This document shows, piece by piece, positions 49,171 to 59,669 of a stretch of 64,000 nucleotides of DNA (positions are counted from its first letter, which is position 1; each line of letters begins with the position of its first letter). A program made the position numbers and the translations under genes. Under the pieces are notes generated by a model that worked only from the letters and a program-made list of their open reading frames with translations, did no database searches and was not told the DNA's origin. Source of the stretch: Coix lacryma-jobi var. lacryma-jobi. Its lineage: Eukaryota > Streptophyta > Magnoliopsida > Poales > Poaceae. The stretch lies in NCBI GenBank assembly GCA_009763385.1, contig VDCT01000298.1, positions 62,001 through 126,000 of the forward strand. Reading direction: 5' to 3'.

Positions 49171-50760
49171 CTGTTCAGGGGGTGCTGGCGCTGGATATGT
49201 CGTGGCGCCTCCCGGGAAGAAGTGACCTCCCCCTCAACAGCAGCTGGTTCCACCCCGGGTACAAAAGGTACCGCGCGAGGTGGAGGATCCCACGGCCCCC
49301 AGGAAGAAGAGTGTCGGGGCCGTGAGTCGTCGTCGAGGCCGCTCTTTGCGGCCCGGCAGGTGGGAGGGGTGCTGGATTCATCTATACCTTCAGCACCCTC
49401 GTCCTCGTCATCGAAAAGAGGCTCTCCAACCTCATGATCACCTGCACGCTCAAAACGAGAAGAGGACAAACAAGAGTCTCGTCGAAGGTGACATCTGATG
49501 TCTCCATGACTCGGTTAGTGTCAAGGTTAAGTACACGATAAGCTCGAGTGTGAGTGCCATAACCCAAAAACACACCGTCAGAAGAACGAGACTCACTCAA
49601 ACTTGTCCAGGTTGCCTTTTTCAATATAAAACAGTGGCAACCAAAGACTCTAAAATAACTCACCTTGGGCTGGCGACCAAAACGCAACTCATAAGAGGTC
49701 TTCTTCAAAAACGCTCTCAGAAAAATGCGATTCGAAATGTAGCATGCAGTGTTCATAGCTTCGCCCAAAAAGCGCCTAGGAGTCCTATGCTCATCAAGCA
49801 TCGTCCTGGCCATCTCAACAAGGGTCCGATTCTTCCTCTCTACAACACCATTTTGGGGTGGTGTATAGGGGGAAGAAAACTGATGCTCCAAACCAAGGCG
49901 GTTACAAAACTTCTCAAAATCCGAATTTTTAAACTCGGAACCATTATCACTCGAATAGCTCGCATCGAGTTCAAAGGGAACTCGTTCTGAAGACGCAAAA
50001 TCAGATTGCGAGCAAATGAGAAAGTCTCGGTCTTCTCAGCTAAAAAGAAGACCCACGAATATCTCGAAAAGTCGTCAACAACAACCAAACATACCACTTG
50101 CCACCAACCGAGCTCACCCGAGCCGGACCAACAAGGTCCATATGTAAAAGCTCTCCGGGGTGCGAGGTCATGACCTTAGTCACTGGATGGTGGGGAGCGG
50201 CAACCATCTTCCCATGTCTGCAAGAATGGCAAACTAGATCCTTCTCCATCGAAAGCTTGGGCAATCCTCGGATTAGGCCAAGTGAGCTAAGTCTTGCAAG
50301 CAAGTCGAAGCTTAAGTGACCGAGCCTCCTATGCCACTTCCAAAGATCGGAGGAAGAAGGACTAGCCAAAAGACAGCGAGAAGAACCAAACGATTCCGAG
50401 AAATTCGCACAAAAGACTTTCCCAAAGGGCGAAATCAGACATACAAGATCGCCCTGAGGATCTAAGATGCGACTAAGGTTCGGTTTGAAACGAATCTCAT
50501 AGTCATCATCAAAAAGTTGCGAAACAGAAAGCAAGTTAAAATGCAGGTTAGAAACAAGAGCAAATCGCGCAACACAAAGTGCTCATTAACCCGCACAGTC
50601 CCACGGGACAATACTTACCTTTACTATTGTCGCCAAAGGTTATGTACTCCTTTCCGGCGACGGGCTAAGGCTGGAGAACCACTTGGTGTTTCCGGTCATG
50701 TGCCTCGAACAACCGGAATCCACCAACCAAATGTCCTCCAACCGTCTTACCTACATCAAT
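49171..50760 (-). pseudogene. pol: Element A pol, part 1: protease and integrase
   Basis: The aspartic protease is marked by WLVDSGCSRHMTG, with the DSG codons at 50712-50720. The integrase follows with a GAG-pre-integrase HHCC zinc site (WHRRLGHLS ... CHSCRHG, about 50,230-50,360), the first catalytic Asp in HMDLVGP (50136-50138), VVVDDFSRYSWVFF, and the catalytic Glu in NGVVERKNRTL (49838-49840). The second catalytic Asp lies at a one-base frame shift near 49,955. Other shifts are near 50,640 and 50,090. The integrase C-terminal part (SYELRFGRQPKVSYFRVFGC, then the DGVFLGYGT segment) is readable to about 49,450, and a variable linker leads into reverse transcriptase. The integrase-before-RT order identifies Ty1/copia. 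The gene is broken as given. Confidence 0.88.
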
Positions 50761-52211
50761 AGAAAGACATAGGGTGAGCATACGGTCCAACACTGGGGTT
50801 AGTGAAATAAGGGTAATACCAGTGTTGGGCCGGCTGCTCAAAGAACGGTTAGCAGAAAACCATTCTAGCAGTCTACGAGGGAAGCGATCACCACGCTGAG
50901 AAAAACGTGGTCCGCTGGGGAAGAAGCGCTCACCGCGATACCAAACTGCGGTGGGGGAAAGCGCTCAACAAAGCCTCCGCCACGGGGTCCGTTACCTGCA
51001 AAAGCAGGACCCCGTCGGGCACGCTCTCTACGAGGTTTACGCCTAGGAGCCTGGGGCTCAACTGCTCTAGCGTCTCTCCTCGGAGCTCTCTCCTGCCTAG
51101 GCCTAACAAACTGAGGTGCTGGACAAACCTCTAGGCCATAGCCCCTCCTCGGGGCTCCATCTACCGAGCCCGGCAGCCGCCTCTCTCTTGCGCCTAAAAC
51201 AGAACTCGCTCAAGTGACCATCTCTCCCACAAAAATCACACTGGTACCTCACCGCACGCAAAGGGGGTTGTTGGTGACCAGGGCTGTGGGTGTGGCTCAC
51301 TTGCCTTTCCCTTCTGTGGCAACTCCTCACGAATGGGTGGCATAGCATCAAGCTTGTTTCTGAGGTGGTTTGGCTTGGGTGCCCAAACTGGGTTCTTGGG
51401 AGGGAGCTCTCGGGGGTTCCTCAACCACACCATCTTTGGGTGATAGGCTTGGCTGGCTCTTTGAGTGGAAGCTTGGCAAGTTGGGAGTAGTGGTGGAATT
51501 GGGCTTCTCACATGGGTTCAGACCACTAGACTCTCCAATCTTCCCAAAAGCTGAGAGATCAACACTCTGAGCAAAACCTACACCAGGGGCACCAACAGCT
51601 CGCTTGAATTGGGAGATCATCATCCCGAGCTGCGGCTCACTACTGGAGACCCATGACAAGATGGACCGAAGGTATGTGTTTTCTTCCTCGGTTTGCATCT
51701 TGCCATGCTTCACATTGGCAATCTCCATCTCCAGGCCCTCACACAAAGCACACCTCGTGACACAAGTGCTATCTGAGCTGGCCTTCTCTAAAGACTCAAG
51801 CTTGGCATTCTTCTCTGCCAACTCAGATTGCAAGACAGGACAAGTCTTGCACGCACCCAACAGCTGCGGCCTAGCACGGAGCTCATCCACCTCTCCAACC
51901 AACGCAGCATACTTACCTCTCAGAGTGAGAAGGTCAGTCATGTGCGCGGTGCACGACTCGCACTCCGCCTCCTCCGACACTACCACGGTGGACCGAGCGA
52001 ACTCAAGCTCCTTCACCGTGTCCTCCCACTTCTGCCTAAACTCCTTGCGCTCTCTAGCGGCACGCCTAAGCAACTTATCTTGGCTAAGGAGGGCAGCAGT
52101 CAACTTCTCAACCTCGGAGGAAGGAAGCAGCTCGTAGGTGAGAGATACCTGGGAGGGTGTCGTCGTCGTCGTCGTTCCGAGGGGTACGCTCCGGCTCGCC
52201 GTCGACCTCAT
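50761..52211 (-). pseudogene. gag: Element A gag, C-terminal part: Cys-rich coiled coil and second zinc knuckle
   Basis: The open segment 51348-52211 (minus) encodes a Glu/Lys/Leu-rich coiled coil with three evenly placed CxxC pairs (CESC, CKTC, CALC; first cysteines 37 and 33 residues apart). It continues with ILSWVSSSEPQLGMM and a Pro/Ser-rich tail. After a frame change near 51,350 comes a canonical zinc knuckle, CDFCGRDGHLSEFC, at 51199-51240 (CX2CX4HX4C), and an Arg/Pro-rich stretch toward protease. Such a gag tail is known from large grass copia elements. Its role, perhaps RNA binding and particle assembly, is inferred. The stretch from 50,761 to 51,100 is low-complexity and contains stops in the likely frame. 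Confidence 0.75.
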
Positions 52212-53385
52212 CTCCGAGCGCCATGGTGCAGAAGCCGTCGTCGTCGGCGAAGAAGCAGAGGCCGTTCAGCTTGTCCTCGATCCTCTTCTTCTTCTCGACT
52301 CGTCATCGCTCGAGCTGGCGGAGTCGTCATCCGAGCCGTCGACGTCGCTGAGCGTGGCAAAGAACGCGCGCTGCTCAGCTTGCTGCTTCTCCAAGTACTT
52401 CTTCTTGATGTACTCTTTGTCGAAGCCGCCCCGTTTCTTGTGCCTTGGGGGGACGTGCTTCTCCTTGTACTTGGAGTCGCGCTTGCGCCATGTTCGCCCT
52501 TGCCCAAGTGCTTGTTCTTCTTGGGGCAGTGGCGATGATTGAAGTGGTCGGGGTCGCCGCACTCGTAGCATCCCTGCGTCCTCCTCCTCGACGACGGTTC
52601 ATGCGGTTGTTGTGGAACCGCGAGAACCGGTTGGCAGCAAAGCCAACTCGTCGTCTCCAAAGACTCCAGCTGGTCCTCTGTCACAGAAAAGAGAGAAGAA
52701 AGCGCAAAGCCAGCTGAGGGGTTAGAGGAAGAGCCGGAAACCAAAGCCATGGACGGGCGAGAAGGATTTTCAAAAGAAGCCCTCGCCATAGCATCAATCT
52801 CACTGGACTTGAGCTTACTGAAGAGCTCGTCGCAGGTGAGGGTCTCATAGTTCGGGGATTCGATGATCGCCTGAACCTTAGAGTCCCACACCGACCGATC
52901 AAGAGTATGCAAAAGCTTCAAAGCACGCTCATGATCGTCAAATGGCAACTGCTCTCTGTTAGCCCTCATCCTGTTGACAATCACCTGAAAGCGAGCGAAT
53001 AAACTTTCTATGCTCTTGCCAGGCTGATGTCGAAAGTTCTCATACTCTCGCTTGAACGACTCGTAGAGTCGGGTTTTGACTTGAGAGGTGCCCTCATGAA
53101 AACGCATGAGAGTGTCCCAGATCTCCCGAGCCGTAGCGAGGTGAGAAACGCGATCAAACTCACCCATGCTCAAACAAGAGAAAAGAGCATTACGGGCTCG
53201 GCTATTGGCATCGTGCTCATCGATCTGCTGTTGAGTCACACGAGCAGCCAAGACCACGTAATCAGGGGAGTTGCAAATATCCCAGATCGAAGCGCCCAAG
53301 CTCTGCAAATAGGCCGACATACGTATCTTCCAATACGCATAGTTCGTCCCATCAAAAACGGCGGTTTGCCCACGCCGCGATCCAT
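52212..53385 (-). pseudogene. gag: Element A gag, N-terminal part: UBN2-type capsid and first zinc knuckle
   Basis: The likely start ATG is at 53385-53383, 50 bases inside the primer binding site, and opens with MDRGVGKPPF. A one-base frame shift in the T run (plus-strand A run 53354-53358) follows. The frame then runs openly from 53320. It shows the copia UBN2 gag signature, such as EIWDTLMRFHEGTSQVK and YENFRHQPGKSIESLFARF, and a zinc knuckle, CYECGDPDHFNHRHC, at 52526-52570. That knuckle has five residues, not four, before the last Cys. An acidic/Ser-rich stretch near 52,300-52,480 (FATLSDVDGSDDDSASSSDD) reads in a different frame, so at least two further shifts exist. Gag would form the virus-like particle. 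It is broken as given. Confidence 0.85.
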
Positions 53386-53434
53386 GTCGCCTTCGGTGGA
53401 TCTGGAACCGGCTAAGGTGGAAGATCCTTAACCC

Positions 53435-53446
53435 GCTCCGATACCA
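53435..53446 (-). promoter_or_regulatory. Primer binding site of element A (initiator Met tRNA type)
   Basis: Two bases inside the 5' LTR, the minus strand reads TGGTATCGGAGC. It matches the complement of the plant initiator Met tRNA 3' end except for one base (G for A at position 8). This fixes the transcription direction as minus. Confidence 0.85.
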
Positions 53447-53717
53447 ATTGAAGGACCGAGAAGCTACCCGAAAGCGACCAGAGGGGGGGTGAATGGGAGC
53501 TTCAAGATTTCCTTTCGGGAACTAGATGCCACTGTCCCAAAATCAACCCCAAGAGTGAACCCTAGAGCTTGCTAATGTCCACGACCCTAGATGTAGGGTG
53601 GATGCTTCCTAGAAGCACAGCGGGACACTAGACAACCCTAGAAAGCCGACACAAAAGACGGAACTCGAATCCGATCAAGAACAAGCGAACCACGAGCGAA
53701 AACGCGCGAAACAGCAA

Positions 53718-54013
53718 CGACCGGACTCTGCCTGCGTCCGGTCAGCTGGGACCGGACGCGTCCGGTCGTCAGAAATCGGCTCTGGGAGCTCTCTGTTCGT
53801 GACCGGACGCACGGTGCTCAAGCGTCCGGTCGTTCACTAAGCGTCCGGTCAGAACAAGCAAGCACGATGAACAGGACCCTAGGCGCGTCCGGTCGATTGA
53901 TAAACACAGAGTCCGGTCACAAGCGTCCGATCAAACCAGAAACCCTGTACGCAGCGCTCAACGACCGGACGCACTGGTCAGCGTCCGATCACTTCGCGAC
54001 CAGCGTCCGGTCA
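53718..54013. repeat. GCGTCCGGTC motif and palindrome cluster in the 5' LTR
   Basis: This is the counterpart of 44158-44454, with the perfect 16-bp palindrome at 53751-53766. One motif intact here (GCGTCCGGTC near 53,735) is altered in the other LTR. Confidence 0.75.
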
Positions 54014-54606
54014 CCCCGCAGCCCCTCTGTTCTTCCACCGATCCGACTCAAACTCACCCAAAACGCATCCTCTAGGGATCAAACTTGGTGAGTGAAGTCA
54101 CAAGGAGGTTAGTGAGCTATCTCTAAGAGATCATGGCTCGACCCTAACTCCAAATCGGTGAATCGAAGAATTTCGGGGGAAGGGACGAAAAGTGACCCGA
54201 AACGAAAAATCGATCGATCTCCTAGACCATGAGGTTAGAGAATGATTCCTTCGGTGGAAAGAAGTGCCTCACGATCTAGAACAACTTGGTTCAAATGGAT
54301 TTGCAAAAGATGAACCGAGCAAAAAGATCAAGCGACGGGAAAATCGTGGAGAAAAGGATTCCGCGAAGAACACGAACACAACGGAAATCACAGCCACGAG
54401 TTCGAATCAAGAACGCAAATCAAGCCAACGATCTGTGCTCCAAGGTGAGGATACGGCCTCACTTCCTCAACTCAACAGTACACAGAGTGGAGTTTCTCTG
54501 CGGATCTCAACTAGCTAAAGCAGGGGATGGGAGAGTGGAAACCCTAGGTGCTAGGAACCAAATGACTGCGCTAACTGAGATAGGGAGGAGGGTGTCTCCC
54601 CTGGAC

Positions 54607-54614
54607 TACTTATA
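54607..54614 (-). promoter_or_regulatory. Probable TATA box of the element A 5' LTR
   Basis: The minus strand reads TATAAGTA, at the same place as in the other LTR. If used, transcription would start about 30 bp further along the minus strand and drive gag-pol. Confidence 0.45.
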
Positions 54615-54806
54615 CTAACCTAGCCTAAGTCTATTTCCTACTCTACCCCTCTCTACTCTAATTACAGAGCGGGCCAGGAAAACCCTAAGGCTAATCTGGT
54701 CCACCCGCTGGTGGTAGGTAGATCCGACGGCCACGCCCGCACGGTCTTCCGCGTCGCCTCCACGCAACCTTCAGATCGCCGCCACGTGCCGCCACCACTC
54801 TGCACA

Positions 54807-55059
54807 CCCGGTTTTGTGGCCCAAACCGGGAAACCCGCTTTTTCCATCAGTCCCCGGTTTTGAGGCCCAAACCGGGAAACCAGCCTCCAGCCCGAGTTTT
54901 GTGGCCCAAACTCGGAAACCCGCAGCGCCCGAGTTTTGAGGCCCTAACTCGGAAACCGGCCCACGCCCAGGTTTTGAGGCTCAACCTGGAAACCGTCGCG
55001 CCCAGGTTTTGTGGCTCAACCTGGAAACCCAGCACCCAGGTTTTGAGGCCCAAACCTGG
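54807..55059. repeat. Array of seven tandem hairpins in U3 of the 5' LTR
   Basis: The seven hairpins are those of 45249-45498, from CCCGGTTT/AAACCGGG (54807-54830) to CCAGGTTT/AAACCTGG (55036-55059). The sixth hairpin, imperfect in the 3' LTR, is fully paired here (CCAGGTT/AACCTGG, 55002-55024). The fourth has lost its innermost A-T pair but keeps six. Confidence 0.8.
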
Positions 55060-55465
55060 AAACCGTCCACCGTTGGTTTTTCCCGGGCTCTACCAACAAA
55101 CCGGCGTCGTAGAGGGGATGCACCGCCTGTGCACCCCTTCCACCGACATGATCGCACTTCTCCGCTTGTCGCTGTCGCAGGCTGCCAGCCACCACAGCTG
55201 ATCCTCCGGCCTCCAGTCCATCAGTCCAAGTCCACGTCCGCCCTTCACCGTCCGATACATCGGCATGGCACGTCCGCCGCACGGCACTCCCATCCTTCAT
55301 CGCGCCCGGTCCGTCGGCACGGCACGTCGCAACTTGACCTTCACCCGCCATCGATCACTGTCTCCGTGCTCGACACCTGCACAACATAAGCCAAAGAACA
55401 TGCGCATCATCTCCGTTGACAATCACTCATCACACAGAGACTCGGCATACACCCATGTATCCGCA

Positions 55466-56465
55466 GAGTTAGAAAGTGTGCAAGCCGAGTTAGCATCTAG
55501 AGATGATGTCCTCATCAAACAAGAGGACCTCTATATTTCTTGCATGGAGGCTCTTGCATTAGAGAGAAGTCAGTTGGACATCTTGCATGAGGCTTTGGCT
55601 AAAGAGCAAAATGAACATGCTTCCTTAAAGAAAGCTCATATTGCACTCAAGGAAAAGCCTTGTAGCTTGGATAAAAGGCACAAAGAACTTGAGCTGCAAT
55701 ATAATCTTCTTTGGGAAAGCAACTCAACTCTCCCTAAAGCAAATGTCACTTCTATCCCCTCCACTAGTGAAGGTTGTGGAAAATGCTATAATGTTGATTT
55801 GAATGCCTATTTACACTAACCTTGTGAACATTGAGGCCATGAGAAAGGAGATAGCAAGATTGACCAATATCATTGCAAGTGGCTGCATCAAGTCTGCCAC
55901 AAGTACTAGTGAGAAGACACAAGAGAAGAGGAAGCCCAAATTCAAGAATGGAAGGCGTCCTTCCATAAAAGATGGGCTAGGGCACGCCAAAGGAGCCAAA
56001 ACCAATGGGAGAAAAATAGTGAATGTCTACAAGTATGTAAAGTTTGAGAAGAAGGGCCAGATTGGTACAGTTCAGCCTGTACAGACCACGGCAGTGTCAG
56101 GCCCCGACAGTGCCGCCCTAAGGCCGGCAGTGCCGCACCCCAAGAAAGGGAAGGCTGCCAATCCCCCTTCTACTCAGTCTCACACACAACACAAGCAGGT
56201 GCCCAAGCAGAAGCAAGTTCTTCAAAAACCAATGGAATCAATTTGGGTGACTAAAAACAAGTTTGCCCATCAACCCAAGGCCGAAGCTCCAAGGAAGAGC
56301 ATGTCATCTTGTTACATATTAGAGTACAACAACAGTGGCAAAGTTGTTGCCAAATATGTTGGTGATAACAAGAAGACAACCGACAAGTTTATTTGGGTTC
56401 CTAAGATACTGGTGACTGACTTGCAAGGCCCCAATCCAAATTGGGGACCTAAATCTAGAAACTAA
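55466..56465 (+). pseudogene. gag: Element B gag, C-terminal fragment
   Basis: The fragment begins within a coiled coil rich in Glu, Leu and Lys (ELESVQAELASRDDVLIKQE...), which reads to a stop at 55819. The homologous reading continues in another frame from about 55803 (NLVNIEAMRKEIARLTNII) to a stop at 56465. The later part is basic (KRKPKFKNGRR) and has a linker with repeated CAGTGCC-type DNA motifs (56,087-56,150). It ends with an IWVPK-type segment that normally sits just before protease in large grass copia elements. The N-terminal capsid part and any zinc knuckle are missing. The open frame happens to continue upstream into the element A LTR; that is a chance fusion. Confidence 0.75.
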
Positions 56466-56472
56466 ACTTATT

Positions 56473-57615
56473 TTGCAGGCATACTCCTCCGGTGGATCAA
56501 GTTGGGTGCTTGATAGCGGATGTAGAAATCATATGACCGGAGAAAGGAGTATGTTCACAACATATTCCCCAACTTCAAATGCAAGTGAAAACATCATATT
56601 CGGTGATAACTCCAAGGGGGATGTGTTAGGACTTGGTAAAGTTGCCATTACACTTGAGGATGCACTTACTAATGTCTTTCATGTTGATTCGTTGAGTTAC
56701 AACTTGCTATCCGTCTCACAATTGTGTGGGATGGGTTTCAATTGTCTCTTTACAAATAAGGGTGTGGAAGTCTTTAGAAGGGAGGATTCCTCTATTGTCT
56801 TTATTGGTCATATGAAAGGGAAGCTTTACTTAGTTGATTTCAACAAAAGTGAAGCTAAACTTGAGACTTTTTTAGTGGCAAAATCTAGCATGGGTTGGTT
56901 ATGACATCGCCGACTAGCTCATGTTGGGATGAGGAACTTGGCCAAACTTCAAAAGGACAACCACATCCCAGGATTAACAAATGTTGATTTTGAGAAAGAC
57001 AGAATATGTGGAGCTTGCCAAGCCAAAAAATAAGTAGGCGTACCTCACCCACCAAAGAGCTTTGACACTACTACTTATCCATTGGAATTGATTAACATGG
57101 ATCTCTTTGGACCGGTTGCCTACCTTAGCATTGGTGGTAACAAACATGGTCTTGTTATTGTTGATGACTTTTCATGTTTCACTTGGGTATTCTTTATGCA
57201 TGACAAGAGTGTAGTGCAAGAGAAGGTCAAGATGTTCATAACAAGAGCTCAAAGAGAATTCGGTTTCAAAATCAAGAAAGTACGTAGTGACACTGAAACC
57301 GAATTCAAAAACACCCAAGTGGAAGAGTTCTTAGAGGAAGAGGGGATCAAACATGAGTTCTCTACTTCATACACCCATCAACAAAATGGTGTTGTGGAGA
57401 GGAAGAATAGAACACTCATTGACATGGCAAGGACAATGCTAGATGAATACAAGACGCCGGACATCTTTTGGGCCAAAGCTGTCAACACCGCTTGTCATGC
57501 AATCAACCGCCTCTACCTCCACAAGAGAAGGAAGAAGACCTCATATGAGCTGCTCACCAGTAACAAGCCAAAGGTGTCTTGCTTTAGAGTTTTGGGTGCA
57601 AATGTTTCATATTGA
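56473..57615 (+). pseudogene. pol: Element B protease and integrase
   Basis: One frame carries the protease motif WVLDSGCRNHMTG (DSG codons 56512-56520), NLLSVSQLCGMG, then the integrase HHCC site (HRRLAHVGM ... CGACQAKK, 56,905-57,030). The first catalytic Asp is in NMDLFGP, the second in VRSDTETEFKN, and the Glu is in NGVVERKNRTL. Two in-frame stops interrupt it: TGA at 56902-56904 just before the first zinc His, and TAA at 57031-57033 just after the zinc Cys pair. Conserved residues near the second Asp are also altered. The frame ends at 57615 with a shift inside the integrase C-terminal region. All catalytic residues are visible, but no full enzyme can be made. Confidence 0.88.
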
Positions 57616-59669
57616 ACAAGAAGCCCAAAACCTTTAAGTTTGCATCTAAGGTTGATGAAGGTTTTCTTCTCAGTTATGGATCAAACGAGCATGCCTATCG
57701 TGTTTTCAACAAGGCTTCCAACAAGGTTGAAATAGCAATAGACGTGACGTTTGATGAATCTAACAGCTCTCAAGTAGAGCAAATTGATGAGATTGTTGTA
57801 GGTAATGAGGAACCACCTTGCGAAGTAATCAAGCAGTTAGCCATTGGTGATATAAGACCACAAGAACAGCAAGCTACTAATCAAGATGGTCCTCAAGCTG
57901 AAGCTCCTGCTGGATCTGCTGCTATACAGACCCCGACAGTGCCAGACTTGACCTCGGCAGTGCCAGGCCACGACAGTGTCGGGCCTACCCCAGCAGTGTC
58001 GGGCACTCCTAGGGGTGCTGAAGCTAGTCTAGTTCATGGGGTAAACCTACAACCCATCTTCGAGCACGATGAAGAAAATGCAGAAGATGAAGCAGAACCC
58101 ACTGATCATCCAAGGCTCAAGCAAACTATTCAATGGGATTACCCCGTTGATAACATTCTTGGGAGTCTACGAAAGGGGGTAACAACACATTCTCATTTGG
58201 CAAATTTTTGTCAATTTTACTCGTTTGTCTCCTCTTTGGAACCTCTCAAGGTAGAAGAAGCTCTTGGAGATTCAGATTGGGTGATAGCCATGCAAGAGGA
58301 GCTCAACAACTTCTAGTGCAATCAAGTATGGTCACTTATGGAAAGACCAAACACCAATGTTATTGGAACCAAATGGGTCTTCCGCAACAAGCAAGACGAG
58401 GAAGGTGTGGTGACAAGGAACAAGGCAAGATTGGTTGCTCAAGGGTTCACTCAAGTAGAGGGCTTGGACTTTGAAGAAACATATGCACCGGTTGCTAGAC
58501 TTGAAGCCATTCAGATTCTTTTAGCCTATACAGCCCATCACAACTTCAAGCTATATCAAATGGATGTGAAGAGTGCATTCCTCAATGGCCCGATACAAGA
58601 GTTGGTGTATGTTGAGCAACCACTGGGCTTTGAAGATCCCAAGTTCCTCAACCACGTCTACAAGCTCCATAAGGCGCTCTATGGGCTTAAGCAAGCACCT
58701 AGAGCATGGTATGAATGCCTTAAGGAATTCTTGCTCAAACAAGGCTTTGAAATAGGCAAAGCCGATCCTACTCTCTTCACTCATAAAGTCAATGGTGATA
58801 TATTTGTGTGCCAAATATATGTCGATGACATAATATTTGGTAGTACTAACAAATCCATTTGTGATGAGTTCAATAGGATCATGACTAAGAGATTTGAGAT
58901 GTCTATGATGGGTGAGCTCAAGTTCTTCCTTGGTTTTCAAATCAAGCAATTGAAGGAAGGAACTTTTCTTTGCCAAACCATGTACACCCATGATATGTTA
59001 AAGAAGTTTGACATGGTGAATGCCAAGCCTATCAAGACTCCCATGCCAACTAATGGACATCTTGATCTCAATGAGGAAGGAAAGTCATGGACATCAAGGT
59101 ATATTGCTTCATGATCGGCTCTCTACTCTATTTATGCGCGTCTAGGCCTGATATTATGCTTAGTGTGTGCATGTGTGCTAGATTTCAAGCTAACCCAAAA
59201 GAGTGTCACTTAGTGGCCGTTAAGAGAATCTTGAGATATCTAGTTCACACTCCAAACCTTGGCTTGTGGTATCCCAAGGGCTCCAAGTTCGAACTACTTG
59301 GTTATTCGGATTCCGATTATGCCGGTTGTAAAGTAGATCCAAAAAGCACTTCGGGGACATGTCAATTCCTTGGACGGTCCTTAGTGTCTTGGAGTTCTAA
59401 AAAGCAAAATTGTGTAGCCCTTTCCACAACCGAGGCCGAGTATGTTGCAGTAGGTGCATGTTGTGCTCACTTACGTTGGATGAGGCAAACCCTTCATGAT
59501 TACGGATGTCATTTTACCCATACCCCACTCTTGTGTGACAATGAAAGTGCCATAAAACTTGCAAACAACCCGGTAAGTTACTCGAGAACCAAGCATATAG
59601 ACATCTGACATCACTTCTTGAGAGATTACAAAACCAATGGAGATATCGCAACTCGCTATGTGAGCACCG
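57612..59669 (+). pseudogene. pol: Element B reverse transcriptase and truncated RNase H
   Basis: The frame from 57612 gives the integrase end (DEGFLLSYGSNEHAYRVF) and a Pro/Ala-rich linker with CAGTGCC-type repeats. TAG at 58314-58316 interrupts it before reverse transcriptase: GTKWVFRNKQ, QMDVKSAFLNG, YGLKQAPRAWYE, YVDD at 58818-58829 and FFLGFQIKQLKEGTF. A frame change near 59,085 leads to GSLLYLCASRPDI and RNase H (SDSDYAGCK, STTEAEYVA). TGA at 59606-59608 falls in the TKHIDI/HHFLRD motif. The reading goes on to YVSTVKD, where LTR fragment C begins at 59,670. The RNase H C-terminus and everything downstream are missing. Confidence 0.9.

Larger units (their letters stand above)
43886..55465 (-). 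mobile_element. Element A: full-length Ty1/copia LTR retrotransposon, 11.6 kb
   Basis: Two direct LTRs of 2,018 and 2,017 bp flank an internal region. On the minus strand that region carries a primer binding site, gag, pol in copia order (protease, integrase, reverse transcriptase, RNase H), a 1.66-kb 3' region and a polypurine tract. Length, two gag zinc knuckles, the long Cys-rich gag coiled coil and the long 3' region fit the SIRE/Maximus lineage; that assignment is inference. The ends are TG...CA. The bases outside the ends are AACGG on the left and GAGTT on the right, so there is no target-site duplication. The left flank is satellite and the right flank is the inside of another element. 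By hand, the first 520 bp of the LTRs differ at roughly 15-20 sites. Confidence 0.92.
53449..55465 (-). repeat. Element A 5' LTR (2,017 bp)
   Basis: This is the direct repeat of 43886-45903 with the same TG...CA ends. The sense-strand start, TGCGGATACATGG, lies at 55465. It is followed outside by GAGTT and by the gag sequence of element B, not by satellite. Its palindrome cluster, TATA box and hairpin array correspond to those in the other LTR. Confidence 0.93.
55466..59669 (+). mobile_element. Element B: truncated Ty1/copia retrotransposon on the plus strand
   Basis: This is an internal copia fragment with the end of gag, protease, integrase, reverse transcriptase and part of RNase H. It starts abruptly inside gag at the edge of element A and ends inside RNase H at the edge of LTR fragment C. 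No LTR of its own is in the window. Its protein sequence differs clearly from element A, so it is another family, again SIRE/Maximus-like (inference). It is decayed by at least four in-frame stops and several frame changes. Confidence 0.88.

Noticed and set aside
49200..49440. Plus-strand ORFs opposite pol of element A
   Set aside because: These are antisense shadows of the integrase-RT linker.
55265..55819. 184-residue ORF joining LTR sequence of A to gag of B
   Set aside because: The first part is the antisense strand of an LTR. The frame is open across the junction by chance.
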